Below are positions 44,604 to 53,925 of a DNA stretch of 64,000 nucleotides, piece after piece (positions within the stretch are counted from its first letter, which is position 1; every line of letters begins with the position of its first letter). Under the pieces are notes generated by a model, which saw only the letters and a list, made by a program, of their open reading frames with translations, was not told the DNA's origin and made no database searches. Position numbers and translations under genes: made by a program. Where the stretch lies: positions 1 to 64,000 of the forward strand of contig NZ_VTYQ01000014.1 of NCBI RefSeq assembly GCF_013113835.1, given 5' to 3'. This stretch comes from Vibrio sp. RE88. GTDB taxonomy: Bacteria; Pseudomonadota; Gammaproteobacteria; Enterobacterales; Vibrionaceae.

Positions 44604-45562
44604 ACGACACGGTTTTGTTCCCGCCCTTGATGAAAGGCAGTAATGTTATCCATCAGGATGTTCGCTAAATTCTGAATCGATGAGTCACTGCCCCACGCAA
44701 CGTGTGGAGTCAGGAGCAAATTAGGCAAACTCATGTTAGCGAGCAGCGGATTGCTGTCGTCCGCTGGCTCTTGGCTAAATACATCGACACCAGCACCAGC
44801 AATCGTGCCTCGTTTTAAGGCCTCAACCAGAGCCGATTCATCAACCAACCCACCTCGACCAGTATTGATCAGCACACTACCCGGCTTCATTTGAGCCAAC
44901 TCATGACGCCCAATCAAATGATGAGTCCGTTCATTCAACGGACAATGTAGCGTCAAGACATCAGCCATCATCAACGCCTGCTCAAATGGCAGGTAACCTT
45001 TTCGGCAATGATTCGCGCCTTTGTGTTCGGCATAAATGACCTGCATACCAATCGCCTTCGCCAGCGCGGCAGTAGCCTGACCTAAAGCTCCTGAACCAAC
45101 AACGCCCAACGTCGAGCCTGCTACGTCACCAATTGGATGAGTAAAGAAGCAAAACTGTTTATTGCGCTGCCATTCCCCTTTGGCAATATCATTGTGGTAA
45201 CCCATCAAATTGCGCTTAAGCGCGAATATCATCCCAATCACGTGTTCAGGCACCGATTGAGTGGCATAGCCCTGCACGTTCGTGACAGCGATGCTGTGCT
45301 CGCGGCAGTAATCAATGTCGATATTGTTGAAGCCAGTAGCCGAGACAGCGATCAGTTTGAGATCCGGTAGTTGGCGCAACACCGCCGCATCTAATACGAC
45401 TTTATTCGTGATCACGATTTGAGCGTTTTTCAGCCGTTCTACCACCAACTCAGGGCTGGTGAAATCATATTCAATCCATTGGTGATCAAAAGGAAGGTGA
45501 GGTAATTCGATATGAGTTGGGATCGTCGCACGATCCAAGAACACAACATTAGGCAGCGACAT
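44600..45562 (-). CDS. D-2-hydroxyacid dehydrogenase, NAD-dependent
   Basis: A 320-residue enzyme of the glycerate/phosphoglycerate dehydrogenase type. The nucleotide-binding motif is LGVVGSGALGQATA, the catalytic Arg is expected near ISVSATGFNN..-NTGRGG and the catalytic His is in LTPHVAWGS. It reduces 2-keto acids such as hydroxypyruvate or glyoxylate; the best guess is a glycerate dehydrogenase (HprA-like), not proven. It starts 30 bases after rluA on the same strand, so co-transcription is likely. Confidence 0.88.
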   Translation of the reverse strand: MSLPNVVFLDRATIPTHIELPHLPFDHQWIEYDFTSPELVVERLKNAQIVITNKVVLDAAVLRQLPDLKLIAVSATGFNNIDIDYCREHSIAVTNVQGYATQSVPEHVIGMIFALKRNLMGYHNDIAKGEWQRNKQFCFFTHPIGDVAGSTLGVVGSGALGQATAALAKAIGMQVIYAEHKGANHCRKGYLPFEQALMMADVLTLHCPLNERTHHLIGRHELAQMKPGSVLINTGRGGLVDESALVEALKRGTIAGAGVDVFSQEPADDSNPLLANMSLPNLLLTPHVAWGSDSSIQNLANILMDNITAFHQGREQNRVV

Positions 45563-45591
45563 GGTTTCTCCTTTCGCTGCCTAGAGTGAAA

Positions 45592-46329
45592 TCATGGACG
45601 CGGCAGCGTTTTATAGTCCGGCAATTCTCGCACAGGATCGAAATAGTTAAAGATCAACGCCTCCGCTTCAGGATAGAAATCACAAGGAACAAAAATACTG
45701 CGTAGACGTTCATCTTGAGGATGGTAAAAACTCAATTCAGCCGCATGCAGTTCAAGACGGTTGGAGAATTCAAAGGCTTCTCCCTGTGAATAGAACTCAT
45801 CTCCGACAATCGGATGTCCTAAAGCCTGCATATGCACACGCAGCTGATGTGAACGCCCAGTTATAGGCAGTAACCTGACGATGGTGGTCTGCTCTTCCCG
45901 CTTCGCCACCTCAAATAAGGTTTTTGATGGCTTACCCTGTTCAAAACAGACTTTCTGCTTCGGCCGATTTGGCCAATCACAAATCAGTGGAAGATCCACT
46001 TCTCCCTCTTGTTGTTCAACGTGTCCCCATACACGAGCATAGTAGACCTTATGCGTGAGGCGAAACTGAAACTGCTTTTTTAACGCCGATTCTGTGGGTT
46101 TGTTCTTGGCAAACAGCATCAAACCTGAAGTTGACATGTCAAGACGATGAACCGGTTGGATGTCAGGATAGATGTCTTTCAAGCGGCTCCACATGCTGTC
46201 GTAATGCTCTTCAGCCCTGCCCGGCACAGACAAAAGACCCGATGGCTTATTCACCACAAGGATGCCTTCGTCTTCAAATACTCGTTCAATCCATGGCTCG
46301 GTGGGTGGGTGGTATTGCTGCATAGCCAT
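45592..46329 (-). CDS. rluA: RluA family pseudouridine synthase
   Basis: A 245-residue enzyme that converts uridine to pseudouridine, in E. coli at 23S rRNA U746 and tRNA U32. The catalytic Asp is in the HRLDMSTSGL motif. The frame is open from a TTG four codons upstream, but GAGA suits the ATG at 46329. In E. coli rluA lies next to rapA; here rapA is the nearest gene but one, with an NRAMP-type gene inserted between. Confidence 0.92.
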   Translation of the reverse strand: MAMQQYHPPTEPWIERVFEDEGILVVNKPSGLLSVPGRAEEHYDSMWSRLKDIYPDIQPVHRLDMSTSGLMLFAKNKPTESALKKQFQFRLTHKVYYARVWGHVEQQEGEVDLPLICDWPNRPKQKVCFEQGKPSKTLFEVAKREEQTTIVRLLPITGRSHQLRVHMQALGHPIVGDEFYSQGEAFEFSNRLELHAAELSFYHPQDERLRSIFVPCDFYPEAEALIFNYFDPVRELPDYKTLPRP

Positions 46330-46516
46330 AAAACATCTCAATCAGATTTATAACTCAGCCAGTATATCAGAGTCATGCCTGTGACGGCGTTTCCACATCC
46401 TAGTATGTTTTAGCTTTTTTCATGTAAATTATATTTAACGCCTTGATTGCATATGATATTCATACCCGCCATTGACAAAGCACAATCACTAACGACAAAA
46501 ACATCAAGGAACACAA

Positions 46517-47788
46517 ATGGAAACGATCTCCGCTTCAGAGAGCCAACCCAAATACTCTCTGTCACAACTCGTCCGTTCGCTAGGCCCAGGGATCATGATG
46601 GCCGCCGCCGCGGTAGGAGGATCACATCTGGTCGCTTCAACAAAAGCCGGGGCGATTTACGGTTGGCAGCTAGCCGCACTCATTTTGTTAGTTAACTTTT
46701 TTAAGTACCCATTTTTCCGTGCCAGTATTCAATACACCATGGGCACCGGAGAAAGCTTGGTCGAAGGTTATGCCAAGCTTGGCCGACCTTACCTATGGCT
46801 GTTTGTCGCACTGAGCGTTATTTCCGGCATCGTCAATACAGCCGCCTTACTGCTCTTCAGTGCTAGCTTGCTGGGTTACTTCATTCCCTTCGACCTCTCG
46901 ACCACAAGCTTGTGCTTAATCATCTTAGCCACCTGTTTAACGATTCTGTTTGCTGGTCACTACAAAGCCCTCGACTCCTTATCGAAAATCATTATGGCGG
47001 TACTGACCATTGCAACCCTGACTGCGGTCGCTATCGCGGTGGGTAACCCTGTCGATGCGGCTCCTGCTTTTGAAGCGCCCTCTCCTTGGTCAATTGCCGC
47101 CATCGGCTTTATTGTCGTAACCATGGGCTGGATGCCAGCACCGATTGAAATTTCCAGCCTGACATCAATGTGGCTTAAAAGTCAGCAACGCCACCAAAAG
47201 GTAACGGCTCGTTCCGCTTTGTTTGATTTCAATGTGGGCTACATCGGTACGGCGATTCTGGCGATTGTCTTCCTTGCACTGGGTACTTTGGTCTTACACG
47301 GCAGCAATATTGAATTATCTCAATCGGGTGTAGGCTTTTCGCATCAGCTGGTTGGGCTCTACGCGTCAACCATTGGCGAATGGTCACGTTACCTAATTGC
47401 AGCCGTTGCGTTCTTCTGTATTTTTGGCAGTACGATTACGGTGATTGATGGCTACGCTCGAGTGATTTCAGAATCTCAACGCCTACTGCGTAAGCAAAAA
47501 GAGATGAAGCCTAAAGTGACTCAGGGTTGGATGTTACTTATCTCCGCTGCGGCACTATCGATCATCGTATTCTGGGCAGCGGCACTACTGCCGATGCTTG
47601 ATTTTGCGATGATTTTGGCCTTTATGACCACTCCATTTTTTGCGCTGCTTAACTATATTCTGGTTTCAAAATCTCAGTTGCCAGAACCTTTGGCGCTCAG
47701 CAATAAACTGAAATGGCTTTCTATCACTGGCCTTGTCTACCTGTTTGGTTTCTTGGCGGTATTTGTGTGGTGGAAGTGGCTGATGTAG
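46517..47788 (+). CDS. NRAMP-related divalent metal transporter with altered metal-site motifs
   Basis: A 423-residue protein with about 11 membrane segments and the NRAMP fold pattern. The segment where the family's DPGN motif is expected reads GPGIMMAAAAVGGSHL, and the segment where MPH is expected reads GWMPAPIEISSL. Both canonical metal-binding positions are therefore changed, as in a common bacterial subfamily whose transported ion is uncertain. It lies between rluA and rapA, which are adjacent in E. coli. No Fur or MntR site is evident upstream. Confidence 0.82.
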   Translation: METISASESQPKYSLSQLVRSLGPGIMMAAAAVGGSHLVASTKAGAIYGWQLAALILLVNFFKYPFFRASIQYTMGTGESLVEGYAKLGRPYLWLFVALSVISGIVNTAALLLFSASLLGYFIPFDLSTTSLCLIILATCLTILFAGHYKALDSLSKIIMAVLTIATLTAVAIAVGNPVDAAPAFEAPSPWSIAAIGFIVVTMGWMPAPIEISSLTSMWLKSQQRHQKVTARSALFDFNVGYIGTAILAIVFLALGTLVLHGSNIELSQSGVGFSHQLVGLYASTIGEWSRYLIAAVAFFCIFGSTITVIDGYARVISESQRLLRKQKEMKPKVTQGWMLLISAAALSIIVFWAAALLPMLDFAMILAFMTTPFFALLNYILVSKSQLPEPLALSNKLKWLSITGLVYLFGFLAVFVWWKWLM

Positions 47789-47804
47789 TCAAATAGCGAC
47801 CAAC

Positions 47805-47835
47805 AAAAAAGGCCTTCAGATGAAGGCCTTTTACC
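47805..47835. terminator. Bidirectional terminator between the NRAMP gene and rapA
   Basis: A 10-bp stem AAGGCCTTCA/TGAAGGCCTT with A's before and T's after, serving convergent genes. Confidence 0.82.
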
Positions 47836-47850
47836 GCAAGTTGCGTAAAA

Positions 47851-50760
47851 TCAGTTGTGAGATACAACAATCATACGCAGCGAGTCCAGTTGATACTGAG
47901 CTTGAGCAATGTAGCCATTCAGATCTTTAATTTGCGCTTCAATCGCTGCTAGTTCTTCATCACGGATGTTTGGGTTAACCGCTTTCAATGCTTGCAGTCG
48001 TTCCAGCTCCGCATTCAAGCTCGCCTGCATTTCCTGTTGCGCCTCTGCACGTACGGCTTCGACTTTTTCGACAATCAACGCTTCACCAGCGGTAATCATC
48101 TGATGAACCTGAGCCTGAACTGACGACACTAGTTTGGTCGCCATATGACGACCTACTGGGCTAAGTTGGCGGTTAAAACTTTCAAACTCAACCTGCTGAG
48201 ATAAGTCACTGCCTTTGCCATCCAACATCAAACGGATTGGTGTTGTCGGCAGGAAGCGGCTGATACCACTGCGCTTTGGCGCCTGAGCATCAACTTTATA
48301 TACCAATTCAAGCAGCATAGTGCCTACTGGTAACGCTTTGTTCTTTAGTAAAGATACTGCCGTTGCACCGACGCCTTCACTCATCAATAAGTCGATACCA
48401 CCCTGAATCATCGGGTGCTCCCAACTGATGAAGTTCATGTCTTCACGAGACAACGCCGTTTCACGATCAAAAGTGATCGTCGCACCTTCATAAGGCAGGC
48501 CAGGGTAACTTGGCACCATCATGTGTTCAGATGGCGTCACAACCAAGGCATTTTCCCCTTTGTCGTCCTGATTAAGACCAATGGTATCAAACAGACTCAA
48601 CGCAAAGGTCACCAGATTGGTATCACCATCGGTGGCTGCAATCTTATCGACGATCTGCTGCGCTTTTTCGCCACCATTGGAATGCATTTCCAGTAAGCGG
48701 TCACGCCCTTGCTCAAGTTGAGACTTAAGCTCTTTATTCATCGCAGCTGATTCGCTGATCACATCATCGAGTTCGGTAACGTCACCTGAAGCCAGCATTT
48801 CAATCAAACGATCAGAGAACTTGTCATACACCGCGCGACCTGTCGGGCAAGTTTCAGCAAATACATTCAGGCCTTCATCGAACCAACGCGCCAGAATCGC
48901 CTGTGAAGTTTGCTCCAGATAAGGAACGTGAATATCAATATCACGACTCTGACCAATACGGTCCAGACGACCAATACGCTGCTCAAGTAAGTCGGGATTA
49001 AATGGCAGATCGAACATCACCAGTTGGTTTGCGAACTGGAAGTTACGGCCTTCTGAGCCAATTTCACTACAGATAAGGACCTGAGCGCCGCCCTCTTCCT
49101 GCGCAAAGTAAGCAGCCGCTTTATCACGCTCCAGAATCGACATACCTTCGTGGAACACGGTGGCACGGATACCTTCACGTTCACGCAGCGCCTGCTCCAG
49201 CTGCAACGCTGTGCTCGCACGAGAAGCAATAACCAAAATCTTGTCACTGCGCTTTTGTTTGATCTTCTCAATCAGCCAATTGACACGTGAGTCAAACTGC
49301 CACCAGCTAGCATCATCGCCTTCAAACTCTTGGAAGATTTCTTCTGGGTAAAGATTTTTCAGCGCACGTGCTTCAGGGCTGATTTTGCCACCGATCATGC
49401 CCGAGACACGCATAGACGTTGTGTACTGTTGAGGAATCGGCATTGGCAGTAGGTTCACGTTACGCACCGGGAAGCCTTTGATCGCTGCTCGGGTGTTACG
49501 GAACAGCACGCGTCCGGTACCATGGCGGTCCATCAGGTTGTCGATCAGCTCCTGGCGAGCTGCGGCTTTGGCTTCTTCTTCGCTGTCACTTTCAATAATG
49601 CGGAACAGAGGCTCAACATCCTGCTCGGACAATAATTCGGTAATCTGATTTTTAGCATCATTCTCAAGCTGTTGACCAGAGAACAACGCGCTCACTGAAT
49701 CCGCTACTGGCGCGTATTGCTCTTCTTCTTCAACAAATGCTTGGTAGTCGTAAAAGCGATCTGAATCTAGCAAACGCAGGCGGGCAAAGTGACTCTCACG
49801 TCCCAATTGCTCTGGGGTTGCGGTCAGAAGAAGTACGCCCGGCGTGCGCTCTGCCAGCCCTTCAATCACCTGGTACTCACGGCTTGGCTGCTCTGGGCTC
49901 CATTCTAGGTGGTGCGCCTCATCGACAACCAACAAATCCCACTCACCTTCGAGCGCTTGCTCAAAACGCTTACGGCTCTTGCGTAAGAAATCCAGTGAAC
50001 ACAGTACGTATTGCTGGGTATCAAACGGGTTATCTGAATCGGCAAACGCCTCAATACAGCGCTCTTCATCAAAAATCGAGAAGTGCAGATTGAAGCGGCG
50101 CATCATTTCCACCAACCATTGATGCTGCAACGTTTCCGGTACCACAATCAGAATACGTTCCGCTCGGCCTGCCAGCACCTGCTGGTGGATGATCATCCCA
50201 GCTTCAATGGTTTTACCTAGGCCGACTTCATCGGCTAATAAAACGCGAGGCGCATGACGACGACCAACTTCATGAGCAATGTAGAGCTGGTGAGGAATCA
50301 GACCAGCACGCATGCCACACAGACCACGCATCGGGCTTTTATGCTGCTCATATTGGTTCATCAATGCACGATAACGGAGCACAAAATTATCCATGCGATC
50401 AATCTGACCAGCGAACAATTTATCTTGCGGCTTGTTAAAACGGATTTGGTTGCTGAGCATGATTTCGCGCAGCATCACCTCTCGCTCTCCGCTGTCTTCG
50501 CGGGTACCGATATAGGCAAACAGACCTTGGTCCTCGACCACTTGCTCAATCTTAAGTGACCAGCCTTGCTGACTGTCAACGACATCACCAGCGTTAAAGG
50601 TTACTCGGGTAACTGGCGCATCATTACGAGCGTATACTCGGTTCTCTTCTGAAGCTGCAAACATAAGTGTCACAGTACGAGCATCCAATGCTACTACAGT
50701 CCCTAAACCTAAATCGCTTTCCGTATCGCTGATCCAGCGCTGGCCCAAAGCAAATGTCAT
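47851..50760 (-). CDS. rapA: RNA polymerase-associated ATPase RapA
   Basis: A 969-residue SWI2/SNF2-type ATPase that recycles RNA polymerase from stalled or post-termination complexes. The Walker A region is ADEVGLGKTIEA, the DEAH box reads DEAHH, and the helicase C-terminal half includes RIGRLDRIGQ. Length equals E. coli RapA (968). GAGG lies about ten bases before the ATG. Confidence 0.97.
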   Translation of the reverse strand: MTFALGQRWISDTESDLGLGTVVALDARTVTLMFAASEENRVYARNDAPVTRVTFNAGDVVDSQQGWSLKIEQVVEDQGLFAYIGTREDSGEREVMLREIMLSNQIRFNKPQDKLFAGQIDRMDNFVLRYRALMNQYEQHKSPMRGLCGMRAGLIPHQLYIAHEVGRRHAPRVLLADEVGLGKTIEAGMIIHQQVLAGRAERILIVVPETLQHQWLVEMMRRFNLHFSIFDEERCIEAFADSDNPFDTQQYVLCSLDFLRKSRKRFEQALEGEWDLLVVDEAHHLEWSPEQPSREYQVIEGLAERTPGVLLLTATPEQLGRESHFARLRLLDSDRFYDYQAFVEEEEQYAPVADSVSALFSGQQLENDAKNQITELLSEQDVEPLFRIIESDSEEEAKAAARQELIDNLMDRHGTGRVLFRNTRAAIKGFPVRNVNLLPMPIPQQYTTSMRVSGMIGGKISPEARALKNLYPEEIFQEFEGDDASWWQFDSRVNWLIEKIKQKRSDKILVIASRASTALQLEQALREREGIRATVFHEGMSILERDKAAAYFAQEEGGAQVLICSEIGSEGRNFQFANQLVMFDLPFNPDLLEQRIGRLDRIGQSRDIDIHVPYLEQTSQAILARWFDEGLNVFAETCPTGRAVYDKFSDRLIEMLASGDVTELDDVISESAAMNKELKSQLEQGRDRLLEMHSNGGEKAQQIVDKIAATDGDTNLVTFALSLFDTIGLNQDDKGENALVVTPSEHMMVPSYPGLPYEGATITFDRETALSREDMNFISWEHPMIQGGIDLLMSEGVGATAVSLLKNKALPVGTMLLELVYKVDAQAPKRSGISRFLPTTPIRLMLDGKGSDLSQQVEFESFNRQLSPVGRHMATKLVSSVQAQVHQMITAGEALIVEKVEAVRAEAQQEMQASLNAELERLQALKAVNPNIRDEELAAIEAQIKDLNGYIAQAQYQLDSLRMIVVSHN

Positions 50761-51233
50761 GAATCGACTACCTCATCTGTTTAATTCAAAAATGGGTCTA
50801 TTTATCTTAGTTGTTCTTGCGTGACTTGAAAGGCAACTGACGGGGAAGTGAATGGTCAGCAGTCACGCCAAAAAGGTCGCTCATATTACTCGAAGCTGTG
50901 ATATTGGTCACGCACAAACACCTCAAAAAACAACAAATTTTTCTCTATCTTTTGCATGACATCAAAGTGTAAGAAAAGAGTGGCAAATCTAAAAAAGAGA
51001 GTTGGAAATCTGACTTATACTCACAAATGAGAATGCAGGCGATGGTGTCAATTTTTCGACTGGCACGAGAGATGCATTATTTCGGATGACGATCAACACG
51101 GGTTTGTAGCATATCAGCTAACCGACAGCGATCTCTGAGCGACTTAGCGACATGCTGCAAGCAACCGCAGGTAGGCCATCATCACAAGCGATTGTGAATG
51201 GCAAACAAGCCGCATCACGGCAAGGAGACGCTT
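50761..51233. other. Long divergent intergenic region between rapA and the PhoH gene
   Basis: A 473-base gap without a supported open frame. It should hold the rapA promoter on its left side and, toward the PhoH gene, a near-consensus sigma-54 site at 51061-51076. The unusual length leaves room for upstream activator binding or a small RNA, but I recognise neither. Confidence 0.5.
51061..51076 (+). promoter_or_regulatory. Candidate sigma-54 (RpoN) promoter of the PhoH gene
   Basis: TGGCACG, four bases, ATGCA. The GG and GC dinucleotides are ten bases apart, the required -24/-12 geometry, and only one base differs from TGGCACG-N4-TTGCA; the preceding base is the preferred C. It lies 158 bases upstream of the PhoH start codon on the same strand. 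Confidence 0.55.
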
Positions 51234-52610
51234 ATGGGTGACACGGATCGGAAACTTTTTGTCCTAGACACCAACATCCTTCTTCATGAACCTTTAGCCA
51301 TCTATTCCTTTCAAGAACACGACGTGGTCATTCCAATGACCGTCCTCGAAGAGCTCGACCGAATCAAAGACAGTAAACGCGACGTTGCCCGCGATGCCCG
51401 AGTGGCCATCCGTGCAATGGAAGCTATGTTCAAAGACGCCACACCAGATGAAATCTCTGAAGGCATTCCCATCAACCGCGATAAAGAAGACACCGGCCAT
51501 ATCTCTATTCTCGCCGATTTTGAGCTGCAAGAAACCGTTAAGGCATTTGCAGACAAAGCTGGCGATAATCGCATTCTTAATGCGGTGCTTTATCTGCAAA
51601 ATAAACGTGCACCACGTGAAGTGGTTCTGATCACCAAAGACATTAATATGCGCTTGCGCGCCAAAGGCGCTGGCGTTCGCTTCGTTGAAGACTACCGTAC
51701 TGACCAATTGATTGATGACGTTCAGTACCTGACTAAAGGCTTCCAACAAATCGAAGGCGACTTCTGGAGTAATATCGAAGAAGTCGAGAGTAAGAACCTT
51801 GGCGGTCACACCTTCCACACCCTAGACCGAGAGCCTTTTGAACCAACGTACATCAATCAGTATGTCATTGATGAAGAAAGTGACTTTGCAGGACGGGTGG
51901 AAGAAATAAACCCTGAAAAGGTGACACTCAAAGATCTCAGCCGCGAGCGCATGATGCATCGCCGAGCGTGGGACATCACACCAAAGAACATTTATCAGGG
52001 CATGGCGTTAGATGCCTTACTCGACCCTGATATCGATTTGGTGATTCTCACCGGGGCAGCGGGCAGTGGTAAAACGCTACTTGCGATGGCGTCCGCTTTG
52101 GAGCAAACCATTGAACACGGTATGTTTGACAAGATCATCGTTACACGTAACACGCCAGATATCGGCGAATCGATTGGCTTCTTGCCCGGCAGTGAGGAGG
52201 AAAAAATGCTGCCTTGGTTAGCGGCGGTAACGGACACACTGGAAGCGCTGCATAAGCACGACCACTGTACGGAAGGCTCACTGAAGTACATCTGCGACAA
52301 AGCCAATATACAGTTTAAGTCGATCAACTTTATGCGTGGCCGCTCAATCCAAAACGCGTTTGTCTTACTGGATGAGTGTCAGAACCTGACTGCTTCGCAA
52401 ATCAAAACCATCATCACACGCTGTGGTGAAGGTACTAAGATAGTCTGCTCGGGTAACCTGGCGCAGATTGACTCCCACTACCTCACCCCTGTTACCTCAG
52501 GATTGACCTACATGGTTGAACGCTTCAAAAACTTCGAAGGCAGCGCTAATGTCCACCTAAATGGTGTCGTTCGCAGTCGTCTGGCTGAGTTTGCAGAAGA
52601 GAATTTATAG
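51234..52610 (+). CDS. PIN-PhoH fusion ATPase (PhoH2-like)
   Basis: A 458-residue protein. An N-terminal PIN-type nuclease domain (about 1-150) begins with VLDTNILLHEP; its acidic residues fit a metal-dependent RNase. The C-terminal PhoH domain has Walker A GAAGSGKTLLA and Walker B VLLDECQN. Such PIN-PhoH fusions are proposed RNA helicase/RNases. The frame is open 12 codons upstream, but AAGGAG seven bases before ATG 51234 fixes the start. It is monocistronic with a candidate sigma-54 promoter. Confidence 0.9.
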   Translation: MGDTDRKLFVLDTNILLHEPLAIYSFQEHDVVIPMTVLEELDRIKDSKRDVARDARVAIRAMEAMFKDATPDEISEGIPINRDKEDTGHISILADFELQETVKAFADKAGDNRILNAVLYLQNKRAPREVVLITKDINMRLRAKGAGVRFVEDYRTDQLIDDVQYLTKGFQQIEGDFWSNIEEVESKNLGGHTFHTLDREPFEPTYINQYVIDEESDFAGRVEEINPEKVTLKDLSRERMMHRRAWDITPKNIYQGMALDALLDPDIDLVILTGAAGSGKTLLAMASALEQTIEHGMFDKIIVTRNTPDIGESIGFLPGSEEEKMLPWLAAVTDTLEALHKHDHCTEGSLKYICDKANIQFKSINFMRGRSIQNAFVLLDECQNLTASQIKTIITRCGEGTKIVCSGNLAQIDSHYLTPVTSGLTYMVERFKNFEGSANVHLNGVVRSRLAEFAEENL

Positions 52611-52618
52611 TCACAAAA

Positions 52619-52652
52619 AGCGGGATATTATTTATATCCCGCTATAATTTTA
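52619..52652 (+). terminator. Terminator of the PhoH gene
   Basis: A 9-bp stem AGCGGGATA/TATCCCGCT with a 7-base loop followed by ATAATTTTA; it begins 9 bases after the stop. The U-tract is interrupted, so efficiency is uncertain. Confidence 0.68.
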
Positions 52653-52667
52653 AAATAATTATTCACA
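52650..52667 (+). promoter_or_regulatory. Possible ArgR binding site (ARG box) before argF
   Basis: An 18-base AT-rich site with a perfect right half (ATTCA) and a 3-of-5 left half relative to the ARG box consensus TGAAT-N4-ATTCA. It is 62 bases upstream of argF, a gene normally repressed by ArgR, and argR is in this window. The match is weak in such AT-rich sequence. Confidence 0.3.
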
Positions 52668-52728
52668 AACATCACATAACTATGTTTAACTAGTCCTATT
52701 AAAATAATGAGCAATGAAGGACTGAAGC

Positions 52729-53733
52729 ATGGCTTTCAATCTACGTAACCGAAATTTCCTTAAGCTTCTCGATTTCACCCCAAAAGAGATCCAGTTTTTA
52801 CTCGATCTATCTGCAGATCTTAAGAAGGCAAAATACGCGGGCACAGAACAGAAAAAGCTCGTTGGTAAAAACATCGCCCTGATCTTTGAAAAAGCCTCTA
52901 CTCGCACCCGATGCGCGTTTGAAGTAGCAGCCTTCGACCAAGGCGCACAGGTGTCTTACATCGGTCCATCCGGTTCACAGATCGGTCATAAAGAGTCGAT
53001 GAAGGACACTGCGCGTGTATTGGGCAGAATGTATGACGGCATTGAATATCGAGGGTTCGGCCAAGATATCGTCGAAGAGCTGGGGCAATACGCTGGTGTA
53101 CCCGTGTGGAACGGTTTGACCGACGAGTTTCACCCCACTCAAATACTGGCCGATTTTCTCACCATGCTTGAACATGGCCGCGGTAAGCAGCTCCATGAAA
53201 TCAAGTTTGCTTACTTAGGCGATGCACGCAACAACATGGGTAACTCTCTATTAGTGGGGGCTGCCAAAATGGGCATGGATATACGTCTCGTCGCCCCTAA
53301 AGCTTTCTGGCCAGAAGAAGAACTGGTGGCAAACTGCCAACTGATTGCTCTGCAAACCGGGGCAAAAATCACGTTGACTGAAAACGTTGATGAAGGCGTT
53401 AAAGATTGCGACTTCCTTTATACTGACGTGTGGGTTTCAATGGGCGAAGCTCCAGAGGCTTGGGATGAGCGAGTTGCTCAAATGAAGCCTTATCAAGTCA
53501 ATATGGACACCCTAGATAAAACCGGTAACCCGCAAGTCAAGTTCATGCATTGCTTACCGGCATTTCATAATGATGAAACCACCATAGGCAAGGAAATCGC
53601 CGCCAAATACGGTATGAATGGGCTGGAAGTTACTGAAGAAGTGTTCGAGTCTGACCACTCAATTGTGTTTGATGAAGCAGAGAACCGCATGCACACGATT
53701 AAAGCTGTGATGGTCGCAACACTCGGTTCATAA
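52729..53733 (+). CDS. argF: Ornithine carbamoyltransferase
   Basis: A 334-residue enzyme converting ornithine and carbamoyl phosphate to citrulline in arginine synthesis. The carbamoyl-phosphate motif STRTRC, the HPTQ motif (FHPTQILAD) and the ornithine-site motif MHCLPAFHND are intact. Length equals the E. coli enzyme. It competes with the neighbouring PyrB for carbamoyl phosphate. AGGACTGAAGC precedes the ATG. Confidence 0.97.
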   Translation: MAFNLRNRNFLKLLDFTPKEIQFLLDLSADLKKAKYAGTEQKKLVGKNIALIFEKASTRTRCAFEVAAFDQGAQVSYIGPSGSQIGHKESMKDTARVLGRMYDGIEYRGFGQDIVEELGQYAGVPVWNGLTDEFHPTQILADFLTMLEHGRGKQLHEIKFAYLGDARNNMGNSLLVGAAKMGMDIRLVAPKAFWPEEELVANCQLIALQTGAKITLTENVDEGVKDCDFLYTDVWVSMGEAPEAWDERVAQMKPYQVNMDTLDKTGNPQVKFMHCLPAFHNDETTIGKEIAAKYGMNGLEVTEEVFESDHSIVFDEAENRMHTIKAVMVATLGS

Positions 53734-53773
53734 CACCAACAAAAATTGCACCATAAAGCTTCGATGTAATCGC

Positions 53774-53801
53774 TTGCGTTAACAAATCTTCAGCGTATAA
53801 T
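53774..53801 (+). promoter_or_regulatory. Sigma-70 promoter of pyrL-pyrBI
   Basis: TTGCGT (53774-53779), a 16-base spacer and a perfect TATAAT (53796-53801), followed by a GC-rich GCTCGGC. Transcription would begin about 24 bases before the leader peptide's ATG. Confidence 0.72.
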
Positions 53802-53832
53802 GCTCGGCAATTTGTCTGGAGGTAGTGACCAA

Positions 53833-53925
53833 ATGCCACGTAAAACGTGTTCTACAAAACGATTTACATTAGGTAAGCCAAAACGCTTACTGGCTGGTCT
53901 TTTTACTATTTCCACCGATTTTTAA
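53833..53925 (+). CDS. pyrL: pyrBI operon leader peptide (PyrL-like, 30 residues)
   Basis: A 30-codon frame from ATG to TAA, with GGAGG eleven to twelve bases upstream. It starts MPRKTCSTKRF and ends with TISTDF. It lies between the pyrBI promoter and the attenuator, and its stop codon overlaps the first base of the terminator stem. Its message contains U-rich stretches (codons CTT TTT, ATT TCC, GAT TTT). In E. coli, slow transcription of such stretches at low UTP lets the ribosome catch up and block the terminator. The same mechanism is inferred. It shares no obvious sequence with E. coli PyrL. Confidence 0.8.
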   Translation: MPRKTCSTKRFTLGKPKRLLAGLFTISTDF

